A DNA stretch of 64,000 bases from Piper betle (GCA_033002965.1 JAURVB010014787.1:62001-126000); one strand, 5' to 3'. Positions 27,201 through 38,823 are shown, counted from the stretch's first letter. Notes: generated by a model from the letters alone, not told the origin. Numbers and translations: made by a program.

Positions 27201-30200
27201 AATTGTGCTTAACAACACGATGAAGAAGTTGCATCTCTCTACTGGTTCCGTCCTTCACGAAAACTGAAATTGTTTTCACATTCCGTAAGAACAACAAGGT
27301 CTCAGAAATTAACTCAGCAAATGAAGAAAAGAGAGCCAAGACATCCTCTGGGGAATATGCCTCTTTCTTTATTTGACTTCGGGAAGCTGCAGTTCTATTT
27401 CTAAGGGGGAAGCGGAAGAGGGTTCCAAGTAGAGGGTTCTGCAAGTCACAGCCAAAGTGCAAGAAAGGCGCAAACTGATCTGGGAATTGATCCAATATTT
27501 TCTCTGAACAAATTTAATCTTAAGACCAGGGTGACTGGGGGAAATTCCAGGAAGATGATAAGCATGAGGATCAAACATAACTATATTTTCACCAGAAACA
27601 AACCCGGGTACATCTGTAAAGTGATAAACACAATTAAAACCAAGCCCAAACCTTCCAATTGCAAAAGGCTTCTCAAGTTTACTGTCTTGACCAATACGTG
27701 AAATTGCATGAAGATCATGGGAACTGAAAACAGAACTATTAAAACAGTATAAGGCAGGTCCCTGCCACTGAGCCATCTCAGGAGACAGAAGAGACGATGT
27801 TCCATATTGTGTCTTATCCAATAGAAAACTCACCTCAGAAGCTCCAGCATCATCAGCGTTTTGCACTAATTCAAAAAGAATTCCAGGTCCATCAGCATAC
27901 ATTTCAACAATATGTTTAAGCCTAGTAGTCAAGTCTTCATGCTGCCCAAATGCTTCCACAGCTCCAGATAAACTCAAATTCATTGAGTCAGCACTTTCTG
28001 CAAGCAGAAGCCGGCGTAAAGAACAGACACCCATTTTATCTGCCACATCAATTGATATGTTCCCATGAACAAACTTTTGGATGTTTCCTTTTGCACTCAG
28101 GGAAATCATAGACGAGCTTCCGAGAGTATTGGCATTATCATCACGACTGAGCAACCATGGTGCATCATTATAGACCAAATCAGATGCAGGGAGTAGGATA
28201 CAAGACAGATCAGGTAAGTAGATTTGAATGTTAAGATCCTGAATGTAAACTTCAGCAAGATGTTGAACGATCAAAACTGCAGCCCTTAGTTCCTGTGTGT
28301 CCAATGGACTTAAACCTTTCCTTGTTGCCATTCGACATAGAATTCCAGCATAATCTCCAGGACCCAAAAATTCTCGTACTCCTAGTTCCACAAATAAATC
28401 CTTAAAAACAGCTAAATCTGCAGGAATGACACGGATGTATGGGGCCAAATGAAGAGGACCACTCAGAACAACTTCCTCTTCAGTTGAAAAGCCGTCACCA
28501 ACCCAAATCCAGCGAGAACCTTCGAGAACAGCTTTGACAATATCCATTTCATCTAAACCTACCATTCCAGCCAATATGCAATATATTCTTGGCAGCACCA
28601 AAGCCAATTCTTGACGTAGAGCTTGATCAGTAATAATTTCATTGTTTTTCCCCAGCTCAAGAAGTTGTGCAGCAATTACGCTTCCACCTGGTGCAGTAGA
28701 CCAACCAAAGTTTAGTGACAAGGCTGAAGAGGAACATTCTGCATCCAATATTCTCAGGCTCCCTGAAACAAGCCACATATCTGTCTTCAGTCTGACCAGT
28801 TTTGGTGGGGCCACTGTTGACGACACTGAGGGCCAGGGTAATGATGGATGAGGAGGGATGACAAGAACAGGACACCAGTTTATCATTTTCAAGTCAAACC
28901 AAAACTTGTCAAGATTATAGTCCAACGAGTTAGATTCATTACATGCACTTGAAGTTAATTTGGAGAATAATCTGTTCACCTTTTCATAGTAGTCATTATT
29001 ACAGTTGACCAACCACTTTGCTGCATTCACTTCGAGATAGGAGAGTAGTAGTTTGCCTCGAGAATTTGCTTTTTGAGGGTCTTTGTTCATTTCATATTCA
29101 ATTTGACGAGCACTTTGTATTATAGTATCAGGAGAAATCAATGTCCGGAGACCCAAGCCCTGTAACATGTCCAAAACAAGTGATTCTTGAAATGCACCAC
29201 AAGGAAAACTGTCAGAACCTTCCAAAAGAGTAAATAGCTCCTTGTTACGAGGATCATAAAGCATTTCAGGACTTTTCAAGGTGCCACTGTGGACAGGTAT
29301 AAATTTTAACTCTCTCAAAGATTCTTTGATGGACAAGTCCTCAAAACACAGCTGAGGTAACTCTTGCAAAATAGTAAGCATTATAGGATCACGAACCTCT
29401 GGTTGAAGTTCACTGATTCTGTTTATTACTTTTTCCTTGTAGAAATATGACCGGCTCATATGTTTAATATCATAGTATCTAGTTAAAGCATCTGATTCGG
29501 ACTGACACGGGCTATAAATAAATTCATCGCTAAGAAAGTGTTCCACAATATTTGAGGGCGGAAACCACTTTGGAGAAGATTCTAGATCCACAAAATCAAA
29601 GCTTTGATTTGATCCGCCACCATATACTATATAAATAGGTAGCTTTTTTATCTTAGTAATGTGAGCCTCCGTCATAATTCCTCCTAAATACCATTTAGGG
29701 TCCAGAAGAAACTGACGAAGTTCATTTCTTTCATCTTCAGTGACATCTTGGAAGAAGCTTTCTTGAAAACTTCCACTTGACAACACAGTATCCGAAATTG
29801 CATCAATGACACCAGCACCATCACAACCGTAAACATAATCAAGTAAATCCGGATGCTGAACTCCGTATTTAAGGTTCAAAACCTTACATCCAATCTTCCT
29901 TAGTACAGCTTTAACTCCATCAGACAGTAGCTCTGCATTAATAAGTTTCTCACATTTGGAAACTTTGTAAAGATGGCCAGAGGTAGATGGCAAAATGGGC
30001 CAGTCATTCAACAATGCCAAGCTATCACATTCCATGCGAAGGTATTTCCAGAACAGCACAAACCAGGAAGCAGTTGGATGTTCCTTACAAGAATCTGGAT
30101 CCCATTCAACTCTGCTCTTAAATTTCCAGTAATAAGGGAAGAATCTCGGAAGCAGCCCAAGAAAAATTTGAATATTTAAGAGTTTCACGTTTGTCTTGGC

Positions 30201-32323
30201 AGATTCAGCAATGGAGGTAAGTCTACTCCGTATATAAGGTGGAATTTCTTCATCTATTAACTGATCAGCAGCAGGGAGCAACATCTCATAGTAAGACTCA
30301 TTGCAAATAAAATATGATAATCCCGTTGAAACATCAGAAAATGATCCATATTCACCATTAGCTAATGGAAGGAGTAGAAGATTATGGGCATGTCGACCAA
30401 CTTCAGCATCAACCAAATCTTGAAGACAATACTCCAAAAGCAATAATTTCTGATCTTTGCTTAATTTGCTCTTGGTTATATAATCTCTGAGGTAAAGCCG
30501 CACCGTTGAGGGATGAAGAACTCTTTGAGACATGGTAGAAGCATAATTCAACAACATTTCAACTATAAAATCAGGAATACTAACGACAGGCATCCCTAAA
30601 AGTAGTAGAATTTCCATTAGCTCTTTGCTTTTGACAAAATGAGCATCATGGAAAAAGGCTTCAGCTGGAGATATCCACTTCCCACCTTCAACATCAGAGT
30701 ATAGCACTGGTGAATCACATACATTAACATAGAAGTTTTCAACTAGGATGCTCCACGGTTCCTCAAAGTAACCCCTGGGCCATAATGAATAACACAAGCA
30801 ATGGTCAACTAATCTTTTGCGCAAATCAAGCAATAACTTATTGTAGGTTGGGGAAACAACATCCTCCAGAAGTAGCCTGTTCCAAACAGAACGTAGCTTC
30901 CCACCCCTATCCATATCCTCCCCATACCAAATGCTACGGCGATTAGATGAAAGTTCAAAGTAAGCGTTTACTTGCACAGATAACCCTGTTTTTAATGGCA
31001 AAGGAAGAAAGCAAAAGGCCCGACCTTGTTTTAGAACATCAACCTGTTAAAATTATGTAGTAGCATAGCAAATCATAAAAAAAAAGGTGTAACAAGATGG
31101 TTCAGAGAAAAAATATTTCAACAACTTCTGACAGAAAGAGCATGAAGCAATTACCTCTGACATATCGTCTGATATACACGCTGCAACAGTTGCCCAAGGG
31201 AGTAAGTGGAGGTCAAATTCTTTGGCAGCAGCCGCAGCAGCAAAGGATCCAATCCTTGAAGTTGCAGATTCCATTGTCTGAACTACTAAAAAAGTATCAT
31301 TTCTCCTTTCAACACGTGGACCAGAAAATTTCTCACTCAGAAAAGTTAAGTTGAAGGAGTCCATTACACACTCTTGGCGCACAGGTGACTTTGAAAGTCT
31401 CAGAAGTGCCTGGCGGTGCAACACAATATTTTCATTGGACGCATCAACCGAACAAGAATAGAGTTTCCGTGGCACATCCCCATTTTCTTCCCATACAAAC
31501 ATTTCAACCGAAAGAACATTTTTAAGGAAAAGTAAAGCGAAAACTGCCTCCCCATAAAGCTGTTCCAACATTGAAGAAATGTCATCCTTCGAGTAGGCTT
31601 GCCCGGACAGCTTGCTAACAGCAGCCTGACCCGCATTCCTCAAAGGGAATCGGAAGAGAGTCCCATTAAAGGGGCCTTTCATGTCACAACCGAAAGCACA
31701 GTATGGAAAGAACTGGTCATTATACACACTGATCGCCGATGAGCTAACGAATTCAAGCCGCTTCCCGGGATTCGCAGACGACACATTCGGCAAATAAACA
31801 CCCTGGGGATCGAACAGCACCACATACTTCCCGCTCACAAAAGACGGCAAATCAGTAAGATGATACACCGAATTAAAACCAACCCTACACAAGAAGGGAT
31901 GTAAGAATCTCACCAAAGCAGTGATCAATGTTTGCACCTCAACGCCAATCATGAAACCAAAACGTAGAACAAAGATTCGAATTACCCGAATCGACCAGTC
32001 TTCCAAGCGTGTCCCTGCTTCTGACTACCTCCGATGCGAGATATGCTGACAAAGTCGTCCTCCGTGAACACTGCATCATTGTAGGCAAGGAGAGCAGGAC
32101 CCTGCCACTCGCCGAGCTTGGGGGACAGCAGCGAGCCACAGGGGTGGTTGCGTTGATCAAGGCACAGACAAACCCTAGTGGCGCCGGCATCGTCGGCGTT
32201 CTGGATCAACTCCTTGAGCACGGTCGTCCCCTCCGGGTAGTTGGCGAGAACCTCCCGGATGCGACGAGTGAGGTCGACCCGCTGGCCGAAGTCCTCCAGC
32301 AGCGGGCGCTCCGACTGATCCAT
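9031..32323 (-). CDS. Sacsin-like giant protein with GHKL repeats and C-terminal RING finger
   Basis: Thirteen exons (descending): 32323-31986, 31884-31155, 31043-25031, 24212-22733, 22646-22383, 17832-17612, 17530-17259, 15978-12975, 11932-11800, 11461-10945, 10846-9941, 9517-9341, 9228-9031 (stop TAA). All junctions are GT-AG and the phases agree. The product is about 4,752 residues, close to Arabidopsis At5g23110 (about 4,700). It starts MDQSERPLLEDFG at an ATG in GCGGCCATGG context. Sacsin-type GHKL repeats lie near residues 35-130 (ELIQNADDAGA, GRFGVGFNSVYH), 1410-1510 (ELVQNADDAGA) and 2815-2850 (degenerate). The RING is at about 4700. Animal sacsin is a chaperone-like protein; here RING E3 ubiquitin-ligase activity is inferred. 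Six single-base contractions break the frame, at 27498-27501, 24029-24031, 15640-15643, 14395-14399, 13045-13049 and 11156-11161. They look like sequencing errors, because codon-level similarity resumes at once after each. Confidence 0.93.
12530..12620 (+). mobile_element. LINE 3'-end fragment inside an intron
   Basis: The stretch TTGCCCCCTCTTGTATCCC followed by GGGCGCCTTAAATGAAATTT and an A-rich end resembles the 3' end common to plant L1-type LINEs. It lies in the intron between exons 8 and 9 of the sacsin-like gene. It is too short to be more than a relic. Confidence 0.4.
17976..21693. mobile_element. LTR-like block, probable solo LTR, in intron 5 of the sacsin-like gene
   Basis: The block opens with TGTTGCGCCCCAATT and closes with AGGGATATTACA, the TG...CA ends typical of long gypsy LTRs. 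Flanking pentamers are CAAAC (17971-17975) and CAAAT (21694-21698), a 4-of-5 match to a target duplication. There is no gag-pol coding sequence. It contains a roughly 60-bp imperfect direct repeat (GACTTGACCACAAGGCTATG near 19575 and a variant near 19635). It accounts for most of the 4.5-kb intron between exons 5 and 6. Confidence 0.5.
22733..24212 (-). other. Third, degenerate sacsin/GHKL repeat (exon 4)
   Basis: Near residues 2815-2850 the protein reads LLFDLLELADCCKATKVHL, where the first two repeats read FELVQNADDAGASEV or its equivalent. The N-box Asn, the second Asp and the Gly are replaced (Leu, Cys, Lys), so this copy should not bind Mg-ATP normally. The same degeneration is known in the Arabidopsis protein, so it is ancestral rather than damage. 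The exon also holds the GGG contraction at 24029-24031. Confidence 0.7.
31155..32323 (-). other. First sacsin/GHKL repeat (exons 1-2)
   Basis: Residues 36-48 read LKELIQNADDAGA, the N-box of the Bergerat ATP-binding fold, with Glu38 and Asn42 in the usual positions. GRFGVGFNSVYHLTD follows across the exon 1/2 junction (a Gly codon split as GG and G), and then the FDPQG motif. All ATP-pocket motifs are present, so ATP binding is plausible for this repeat. An in-frame ATG at 32428 would add 35 residues (MPPILPRNLF...), but it lies in a poorer context and the family normally begins close to LEDFGQ. Confidence 0.85.
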
Positions 32324-32560
32324 GGCCGCGGCAAGGGTCACCCGAATTGAGCCCCGGGACGGCGCCGGGGGAGGAGGAGCATCGGAGGCAAGAAAACAAA
32401 AGAGATTTCTCGGGAGGATGGGAGGCAATGCGGCCGGTGGAAGTGATGGAGATGAGGAGGAGGGGAGACTTCCGAGACGCCGGCGCTCCGGTTGGGGAAA
32501 GATGATGACTTTCGCGGCCGGTAAATGGACAAGACGTGGAAAATTTTACTTGGTGATTAA
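32324..32560 (-). promoter_or_regulatory. Probable 5' UTR/core promoter region of the sacsin-like gene
   Basis: About 240 bp upstream of the start codon are clearly GC-richer than the flanking DNA. AT-rich DNA resumes above 32560. No convincing TATA box is visible at a fixed distance, which suits a broadly expressed, TATA-less plant promoter. The assignment rests on position and composition only. Confidence 0.35.
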
Positions 32561-32569
32561 GGATTTAGA

Positions 32570-33395
32570 GCTCGTTTGTTTACAGATGGACGTTTTGCAA
32601 TCAAATACCTACCTTAACTATCTAAGTTAATATCTAATTCTAATTATAATAAGGAAAATTAAAAAGATTATCTATATACGCTTAAGTTTTTCTCTGCAAA
32701 TGGTTAAGAAAATTTTTTGTCCCTTAATCGTCTAATCACAACGACGGCTCAAATTTAATGAAAAAAATAAACAAAACACCCTTCCACCCTTTCTTTTACC
32801 TGTGGCCACATTCTAGCCATGGCCGACTAGCTAGGCTTGGCCGTCGTTGACTTCCACGACAGCCGGTCATTTTTATTTTTAAGGCGTAGCCAGATCTTGC
32901 CACTACTGGCTAGGTCAGCCTCAGCCAAACTTTTTTTTAAAAAAGGTGCTACTAGATTTGGCCACCACTTGCGAGGTCCATCCCACGGTAGTCTAACTTG
33001 CCCAGCGGCCAGGTCCATCCCCTAATGTTTTCCTTCTCTCACCCCCATCGCCGACACCCCACCATCGCCAACACCGCATGCCTCCACCGAACCATCGCCA
33101 AGTCGTCCCCTTGCCTTCCCAACCATCTCCCGGCCTCCATGACGTGATGAAGCCACGCGTATGCGCCACGCTTTCGACGCTGATTCCCCTACCAGCCATG
33201 CCACGCTGCCGTTGCCTGCCCCTATTGTTGCCTCATCAACCTAGATGACCTTTCTCCTAATTGGCGAGATAGGCTCAAGGCCCCAATCAAGCAATCCCTG
33301 CTGCAAGTGTCATTGCCCAACAAACGGCCGCCATAAATGACTGTCACAACCACCGTCACCCTCATCTCACTGTGGCCACGTTGAGCTCACTAAGC
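32570..33395 (+). mobile_element. Probable left part of an older LTR (split by the solo LTR at 33401)
   Basis: AT-rich DNA grades into a C-rich stretch (ACCATCGCC, GCCACC words, about 32800-33395) that would join directly to CCACTACCTCGCCGGCC at 36225 if the younger LTR and one TGGTG copy were removed. The LTR family here places such a C-rich block in the same relative position. The left boundary is not determined. Confidence 0.35.
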
Positions 33396-33400
33396 TGGTG

Positions 33401-36219
33401 TGTAAAACCCGTGACTCGAGCCAGAGTTTTACGGGAGTGAACTAGTCGGTTCAACCGTCGGTTCGAATCGAGTCAGCTTCATAGACCGCGAGCTGAGTTG
33501 AGGCCAGCTGTGAGTTATGAGCGATGAGAGTCATGTATGCTCAAGTATACGATGATAACGCCTAAAAGATGATAAAAATGGGTTATCAAGTATGTGGAGG
33601 TATGCAGTATTGATTGTTATTTTTATTTGATCGTAGAATATTTTTAGGGCCGAATGACGAATTAGGACACGATATAGGTGAGTTTGGGTGGGTTATTAGT
33701 TATAGAACATATCATTTGGATGTTGCTGTGTTCGTTTGATTTTACAGGATTTTTCCCAATTTTTTTGGATTTTTTTAGGATTTATTAGGAGATAGTTATT
33801 ATTATTGACTCGAGTCGGAGTCGAGTCAAGTTTAATTTACAAAAATGCCATCGCACACCCTTCATCTTCCTCCCGACCCTTCTTCACCCAAACCCTCGCC
33901 GCCCACTTCGTTCGTCGCCGCCACCGCCGTCGACTGTCGCCCCGCCGCCGGAACCAACCGTCAGTCGTCCCCTCACCATCGCTGTGCCGCCCAGATCGAC
34001 CCCGGCCACCGATCGCCTGCCGGCACGCCGCCGCGAAGCCGCCTCGGTCGTCGCCATTCCGAGCTCGATTTCGCTGCCTTCCGGGCCGCTCCGCCGCCGC
34101 TGTGACCCCGACGACCACCCCCTCGCCGTTGCCGACGTTTCCCCATCCTCCCGACCGCCGTCGAGGCCGGCCGGAGCCCCGATCGGAGCACACCGCCGCC
34201 GCCACCTGTTTTCAACGCCACCGCTGCCGGCCATCGCCGCCTAGGCTACCTTGTTTGACACCGCCATCGGACCAAGCTCGTCGAGCTGGTGCCGATAGAC
34301 CCCTTGATTGCCCTGTCCCGAATCGCCGCCGAAATCCGCTGGAAAACCGGCGACACTCGCCGGAAAACCGCCGGAACCGCTGGAAAATTGGATCCGTGGG
34401 AAATTCGCCGGATCGGACTTCGGACGTCGCTAGGTGCCGAATTCGAGTTTGGAGCCGCGAAACGAAAACCCTAGCCGTCGCCGATTTTCGACGACGCGAG
34501 GTATAATTTATTTTAACTTAATTAATTGAAAGTATTGATTATTAGAATTTTCATGCTATGATTGATGAATTGTGCATTGTAATTACTTATATAAATGTGG
34601 ATTTGATTTAGAATAAAATATGAAATTTGTGGAATTGTGTGGTGTTAAAAATAGAAGTTATGAAACTAATTAGGGTTATTAGGTAATGATCATGATCTAA
34701 TGCAAAGTAACCTAAGTAGACTTGCTAGAATTGATATAGGTTGATGTGTGTTGATTGATGAGTGATTGTGTTGATTGTGTGTGCATGCTATAGGATGTGT
34801 GATTCATCATGCGGGCGTTAGTTTTTAGCTTGATTGTATAGGTACGGTGTAGGAGCTCGCCGCCTAGGCGCGTGGACCCGTTTGGAGCTTCTACCAGGTC
34901 CGTTTAGGACTCGTTCTCTGTTTTACGCTACTCTATTGTTTATTTGATTTATCATGTGCAGGACGAGTTAAGTGGCGTTTTATCGGATCACACTTAACTC
35001 GGGCCATTTAGCCAACCGTTCTTTTTCGGATTAATAACCCTCGAGGATGAGATCCCTCAAGTTTGTTTTCGAACTTCAGATCCAGCTCACGATGCCTTCG
35101 GGCCTATTGTATAAATCGCAACCCATGCCTATATATATATATAGTTTTCATGTTTTCGGTGAGAGATGGAATGAGGGTTACTTGCGGCCACATCTTCAGA
35201 TAGGGTGTGTACCCGGAAGAGCGGGCTCTGGAGCTGGGGAGAACCCACTTCGTTCCCGAAGGATCCGGACAACTCCACCTTTGAGTTCCTCAAACCCGGA
35301 GAAGTGTGGAGGTTTACGGGTACTGCAATGCAGCGCATGTCTAGACTTGTGGTTCAAAGGGTACTGAAGGCGACTGCCTGAGAGTGCTCGGCCTTTGTGC
35401 TCAAGGCCAGGAGTAATGTGGAAGGTGCAGAGGGCGGTAAGGAATGAAATTTGATGCGAGAAGTGATAGAGAAATGGCCAAGGTATGAGAATGAGAAAGA
35501 TAGGGGGACGCTGTCGACTCGAGGGCGACGGCCCGACGGCGAAGGCTCCCGTATGTGCCCTGATGAGAGTTCTTGAGGAAGTATATGGTTTTGATTCAAC
35601 AGGAGAGTTTGCTCTCCTGTGCCAGATTGATATTAGTTATTTTCCGGGCCGGTAACACTCGTTACTGACGGTTTTTCTATATATATGTAGGTGAGGAATG
35701 CGAGCAATGAAAGCTGTCGGGACTGCGGAGGAGCAGCACGGAACCGCGTACACATGTACCTGCAGCGTGTAACGTATAATGACGGTGTGTTAATGCTGTG
35801 TGAATGATTATTACAATGTTTTTGTCTTGAATGAATTACTTGTTATGAAACGAACTGATAAATATGACTGAGTAGGGAGCCTTGGAGTTCAGACTCGGCT
35901 CGGGTAAAAACGAATGAGATAATGATTTAATGTCATGGTAGATTGCTAGGTGTTATCGTATTTTCATAAAATAATATATATTTTCTTTTGGTTTTTCATT
36001 TGTTGTTTTATCTTATTTTGCTTGTACATCATAGCATGCATGTAGGACTCCGTTAGAACCCAATCGTTCTCATTTATGCATTTCATATTTGCATCTCCAT
36101 CTTGAGACGCCGAGAGTAGATCCTGGTCGGCTTAACCGAATCTAGTAGATTAACGAACGGTTCGGTCGCCAGTAACATTTCCGGGTCGGTTCACGGGTGA
36201 GCCGAAACGGGGTGTTACA
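33401..36219 (+). mobile_element. Complete solo LTR, gypsy (Tekay-like), 2.8 kb, with perfect TSD
   Basis: It starts TGTAAAACCCGTGACTCGAG, ends ACGGGGTGTTACA, and is flanked by TGGTG on both sides (33396-33400 and 36220-36224). There is no internal gag-pol, primer site or second LTR, so it is a solo LTR left by recombination. The size and the TGTAA...TTACA ends fit chromovirus elements of the Tekay type; the clade is inferred. A C-rich block occupies about 33840-34480, and its long frames are compositional. A TATATATATATAG stretch near 35132 could be the LTR's own TATA box. The sharp ends and intact duplication suggest a fairly recent insertion. Confidence 0.85.
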
Positions 36220-36224
36220 TGGTG

Positions 36225-37937
36225 CCACTACCTCGCCGGCCAAGCCGTAGCCGAAAACCACCGAAATTCGATTATATTGAATGAATGCTAATGATCTAAT
36301 TAGGTAAATTAAGTAAGAGTTGCTAATTAATTGTAATGTAATTTAGAAAATCATGATTTAAATTGATGTGAATAGGACTAATTAGTGTCAACTATAATAT
36401 TGCCAAATGCCCTAGTTAGAGAATTTTTGATATGATTATCTGACTTGGATTGTGAATACATTGGTATGAGTGTATTGTTTAAGATATGTGAATGTATCAT
36501 TGAAATAGTGGGCCTTAGCTTTTAGATTTAATGTGCAGGTATGGAGTAGGAGCTCGCCTTCTACGCATATGGCCACAATTGAAATTTCTACCATGTATGT
36601 TTAGGACTCACTCTTGGATTTACTCTCTCATTCTATTGTAATTTGGCTTAACAAGTAAGCGGACGTGATGAGTGGTGGGTTTATCGTATCCCACTCAACA
36701 CGAGTCATTTAATCGATCATATTTTTGAATTAATAACCCTTAATATATATATATATATATATTTGATTTTTTAGTGAGATGTGAGACAAGGGAAAAGTTA
36801 ACTTACATGTACCATGAACAGGTGCACGTGTCAATCAAAGAGGGTTCTAGATTGGTGAACGGGTCATTCTATTCTCAAGGGATCTTAACAATTCCATATT
36901 TTAAGTTCTTCAAACCTAGAGAAGTGTTGAGGATTACGAATATTGTAATATAGTGCAGGTCTAAATATGTGGATTCAAAGGGTACTGAAGGTGCCTGTCT
37001 TGGAGTACTCGGCCACAGTGCTCATAGTCATGAGTTATATGGAGGATGTAGAGGGCTTTAGTATACTTAATTTCCCGAGCATGGGATAGTATGAAAATGA
37101 TGAGAGTGGCATATGACCAATCAGAATGGGATGATGTTCAAGCCAAGGCTTACGGCTCTCCTGATTAGTGCCTTATGAGTGATTGGAATGCAGAAGAATG
37201 TATGATTGATTTTAGTTAACATGAGAAACAACTCTCATGTGCCAGTTTGATTATTTAGTTATTTTTAGAGTAATAACACTTGTTACTGACTTTTTCGTAT
37301 TATATATGTAGGTGAGGACTCGAATGACTGAATATTGTCGAGACCACGAAGGAGCAACAATGCAACATCACACACATACCTGTCAAGATTGAATGAAAAT
37401 GTGATGTGATGAATTTCTATGAATTGTTGTGGATAAATGCTATAATGTTTTATTGCATGAAATATTTGCGTGAAATAATGAAATGATTTGTGTGTGATGG
37501 TTATTATGAATAGAATTGAACAAGATGAGCAAATCGGGTCAAGAGTTGACTCAAAAAGATAAAATCTATTATGATGGGAATGTTGTGTGAAAAAATAATA
37601 TTTTGAAAATGTTTTACATTTTTTTCGTTACATATATATACTAGTTGTTGTTGATAGATAGTGTGATCCCTATTGTACTTTTGGGGGAGATTTTATCCAT
37701 TTTGTTTAAAAAATCATTGCTTACAGGTTTGTTTTGTTTTGAATATGGATTGCATATTCATCTAGAACAATATTAGAGCCTAAACATCACATCCATGCGT
37801 TGAATGTTTACATCACCATTTTGAGACATCGAGGGTAGCCTGAGTTGGGTTAACCAAATTAAGTAAATTAGTGAATGGTTCGGTCACTGGTAATAGTTCT
37901 TGTTCGGTTTGCAAGTGAGTAGGATTGGGGTGTTATA
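36225..37937 (+). mobile_element. Older LTR of the same family, right part
   Basis: It aligns with the right 1.7 kb of the solo LTR. GGTATGGAGTAGGAGCTCGCC corresponds to GGTACGGTGTAGGAGCTCGCC, and the TTTATCGTATCCCACTCAAC block, the (TA)n TATA region near 36745 and the AGGTGAGGACTCGAATG block also match in order. It ends TTGGGGTGTTATA, with the terminal TTACA mutated. It is much more diverged than the solo LTR, which inserted into it. Confidence 0.65.
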
Positions 37938-38135
37938 GGTCGTTCTAGGGCCGGATTTTTGGTCGATGGGCAGCCAGAAATGGCTGCCCGCAACCAAATT
38001 TGCCCAGTGCAGGGGCCAATGTAGTTGGGGGACGAGGGGTTTAGGGGGGTTTTTTTTTGAAAAGAATAAATCAAGGATGGCCTAGATCAAACTTTGGGGC
38101 AGAAAATTTTTTAGCACCGGGCTCACCCAATCGGC

Positions 38136-38137
<2 letters not shown>
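37938..38137 (+). mobile_element. Transposon terminal segment abutting a (TA)n array
   Basis: The segment contains GGTTTAGGGGGGTTTTTTTTT, then GGCCTAGATCAAACTTTGGG and CAGAAAATTTTTT, and runs into (TA)n at 38138. The same order of blocks recurs at 38950-39068 and, more distantly, at the 3' end of the TIR element that ends at 54026. A perfect 9-bp hairpin with a GAAA loop sits at 37968-37989. Confidence 0.45.

Positions 38138-38195
<58 letters not shown>
38138..38195. repeat. (TA)n microsatellite
   Basis: An uninterrupted TA dinucleotide run of about 58 bp lies between a transposon terminal segment and the block carrying the TTL gene fragment. Confidence 0.95.
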
Positions 38196-38197
<2 letters not shown>

Positions 38198-38404
38198 GAG
38201 GGTGCGTTGTGTGTGCCCAAATGGATGTGCTACAGTTTTTTCCAATTGTTGGATTCTATCCACTGGCTGAAAATTAAATCCCTCTATATATCCATATTAA
38301 TAAGGCTTGAGAAGAAGAAGATGGCACATTTCAACCTCTGCTACCGCCAAACATTATCGCTGGTGAACCCACAACCTTGAGACGCAACGACCCACATTGG
38401 AAAG

Positions 38405-38823
38405 ATGGCACATTTCACTGGTGCCGCCCTCAAGCACAAGTGTAGACTATCGATGGATGGTCTACTGGTGGCTAGATCCGATGGTGACAAGCCAGACTTT
38501 AAGGAGCTGGATCTCAACTCCTCGGTGGTGTCCATCTCCCCCACCACCTCCAACTTGAGCTCCTCCAACTCCAACCGCCATCGCCGCCCCGGCCATGCCT
38601 GCTCCTGCTCCTCGTCAATGATGTTGCACATCTTTCTCAGCGGCAACACTTGTCTATCAGTGCGGATCGCACCGGCGGTTGCAGCCCAGGGCATGGTATC
38701 ACCGGCAGCGGGGAGCATTCAGGCTTTGGGGGCGGCGGTGATGGCAAGGAGGGCGATAGTGAGCGGCGATCCAAAGGAGGTGCAAAGGGTGGGCAACGAA
38801 CAGTACAAAAGGGGGAGCTTTTG
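38405..38823 (+). pseudogene. Captured fragment of a TTL (TPR thioredoxin-like) gene
   Basis: The open frame reads KPDFKELDLNSSVVSISP, then a Ser/Asn-rich stretch, PGHACSCSSS, LSGNTCLSVRIAPAVAAQGM, and finally SGDPKEVQRVGNEQYKRG. In order these match the disordered N-terminus of plant TTL proteins (PDFRELDLGSPVSPL, KPGHSRSSS, GNICPSGKI) and the start of their first TPR helix (DPEEVKRAGNEQYKKG). Everything after the first helix (the remaining TPRs and the thioredoxin-like domain) is missing, and the internal spacing is shortened. It sits among transposon ends and (TA)n arrays, so it is best read as a fragment duplicated and carried by a non-autonomous element. Confidence 0.6.

Noticed and set aside
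27369..27495. Overlapping coding frames that look like two adjacent genes
   Set aside because: Both belong to one exon of the sacsin-like gene; the overlap is created by the one-base contraction at 27498-27501.
32324..32428. Upstream in-frame ATG at 32428 as the start of the sacsin-like protein
   Set aside because: The family starts close to the LEDFGQ motif, and the ATG at 32323 has the better context; the extension looks like 5' UTR.
33805..34506. A 233-codon open frame rich in Pro, Arg and Ala, with long frames on the other strand
   Set aside because: It lies inside the solo LTR in a C-rich tract where all frames stay open; there is no domain or codon structure.
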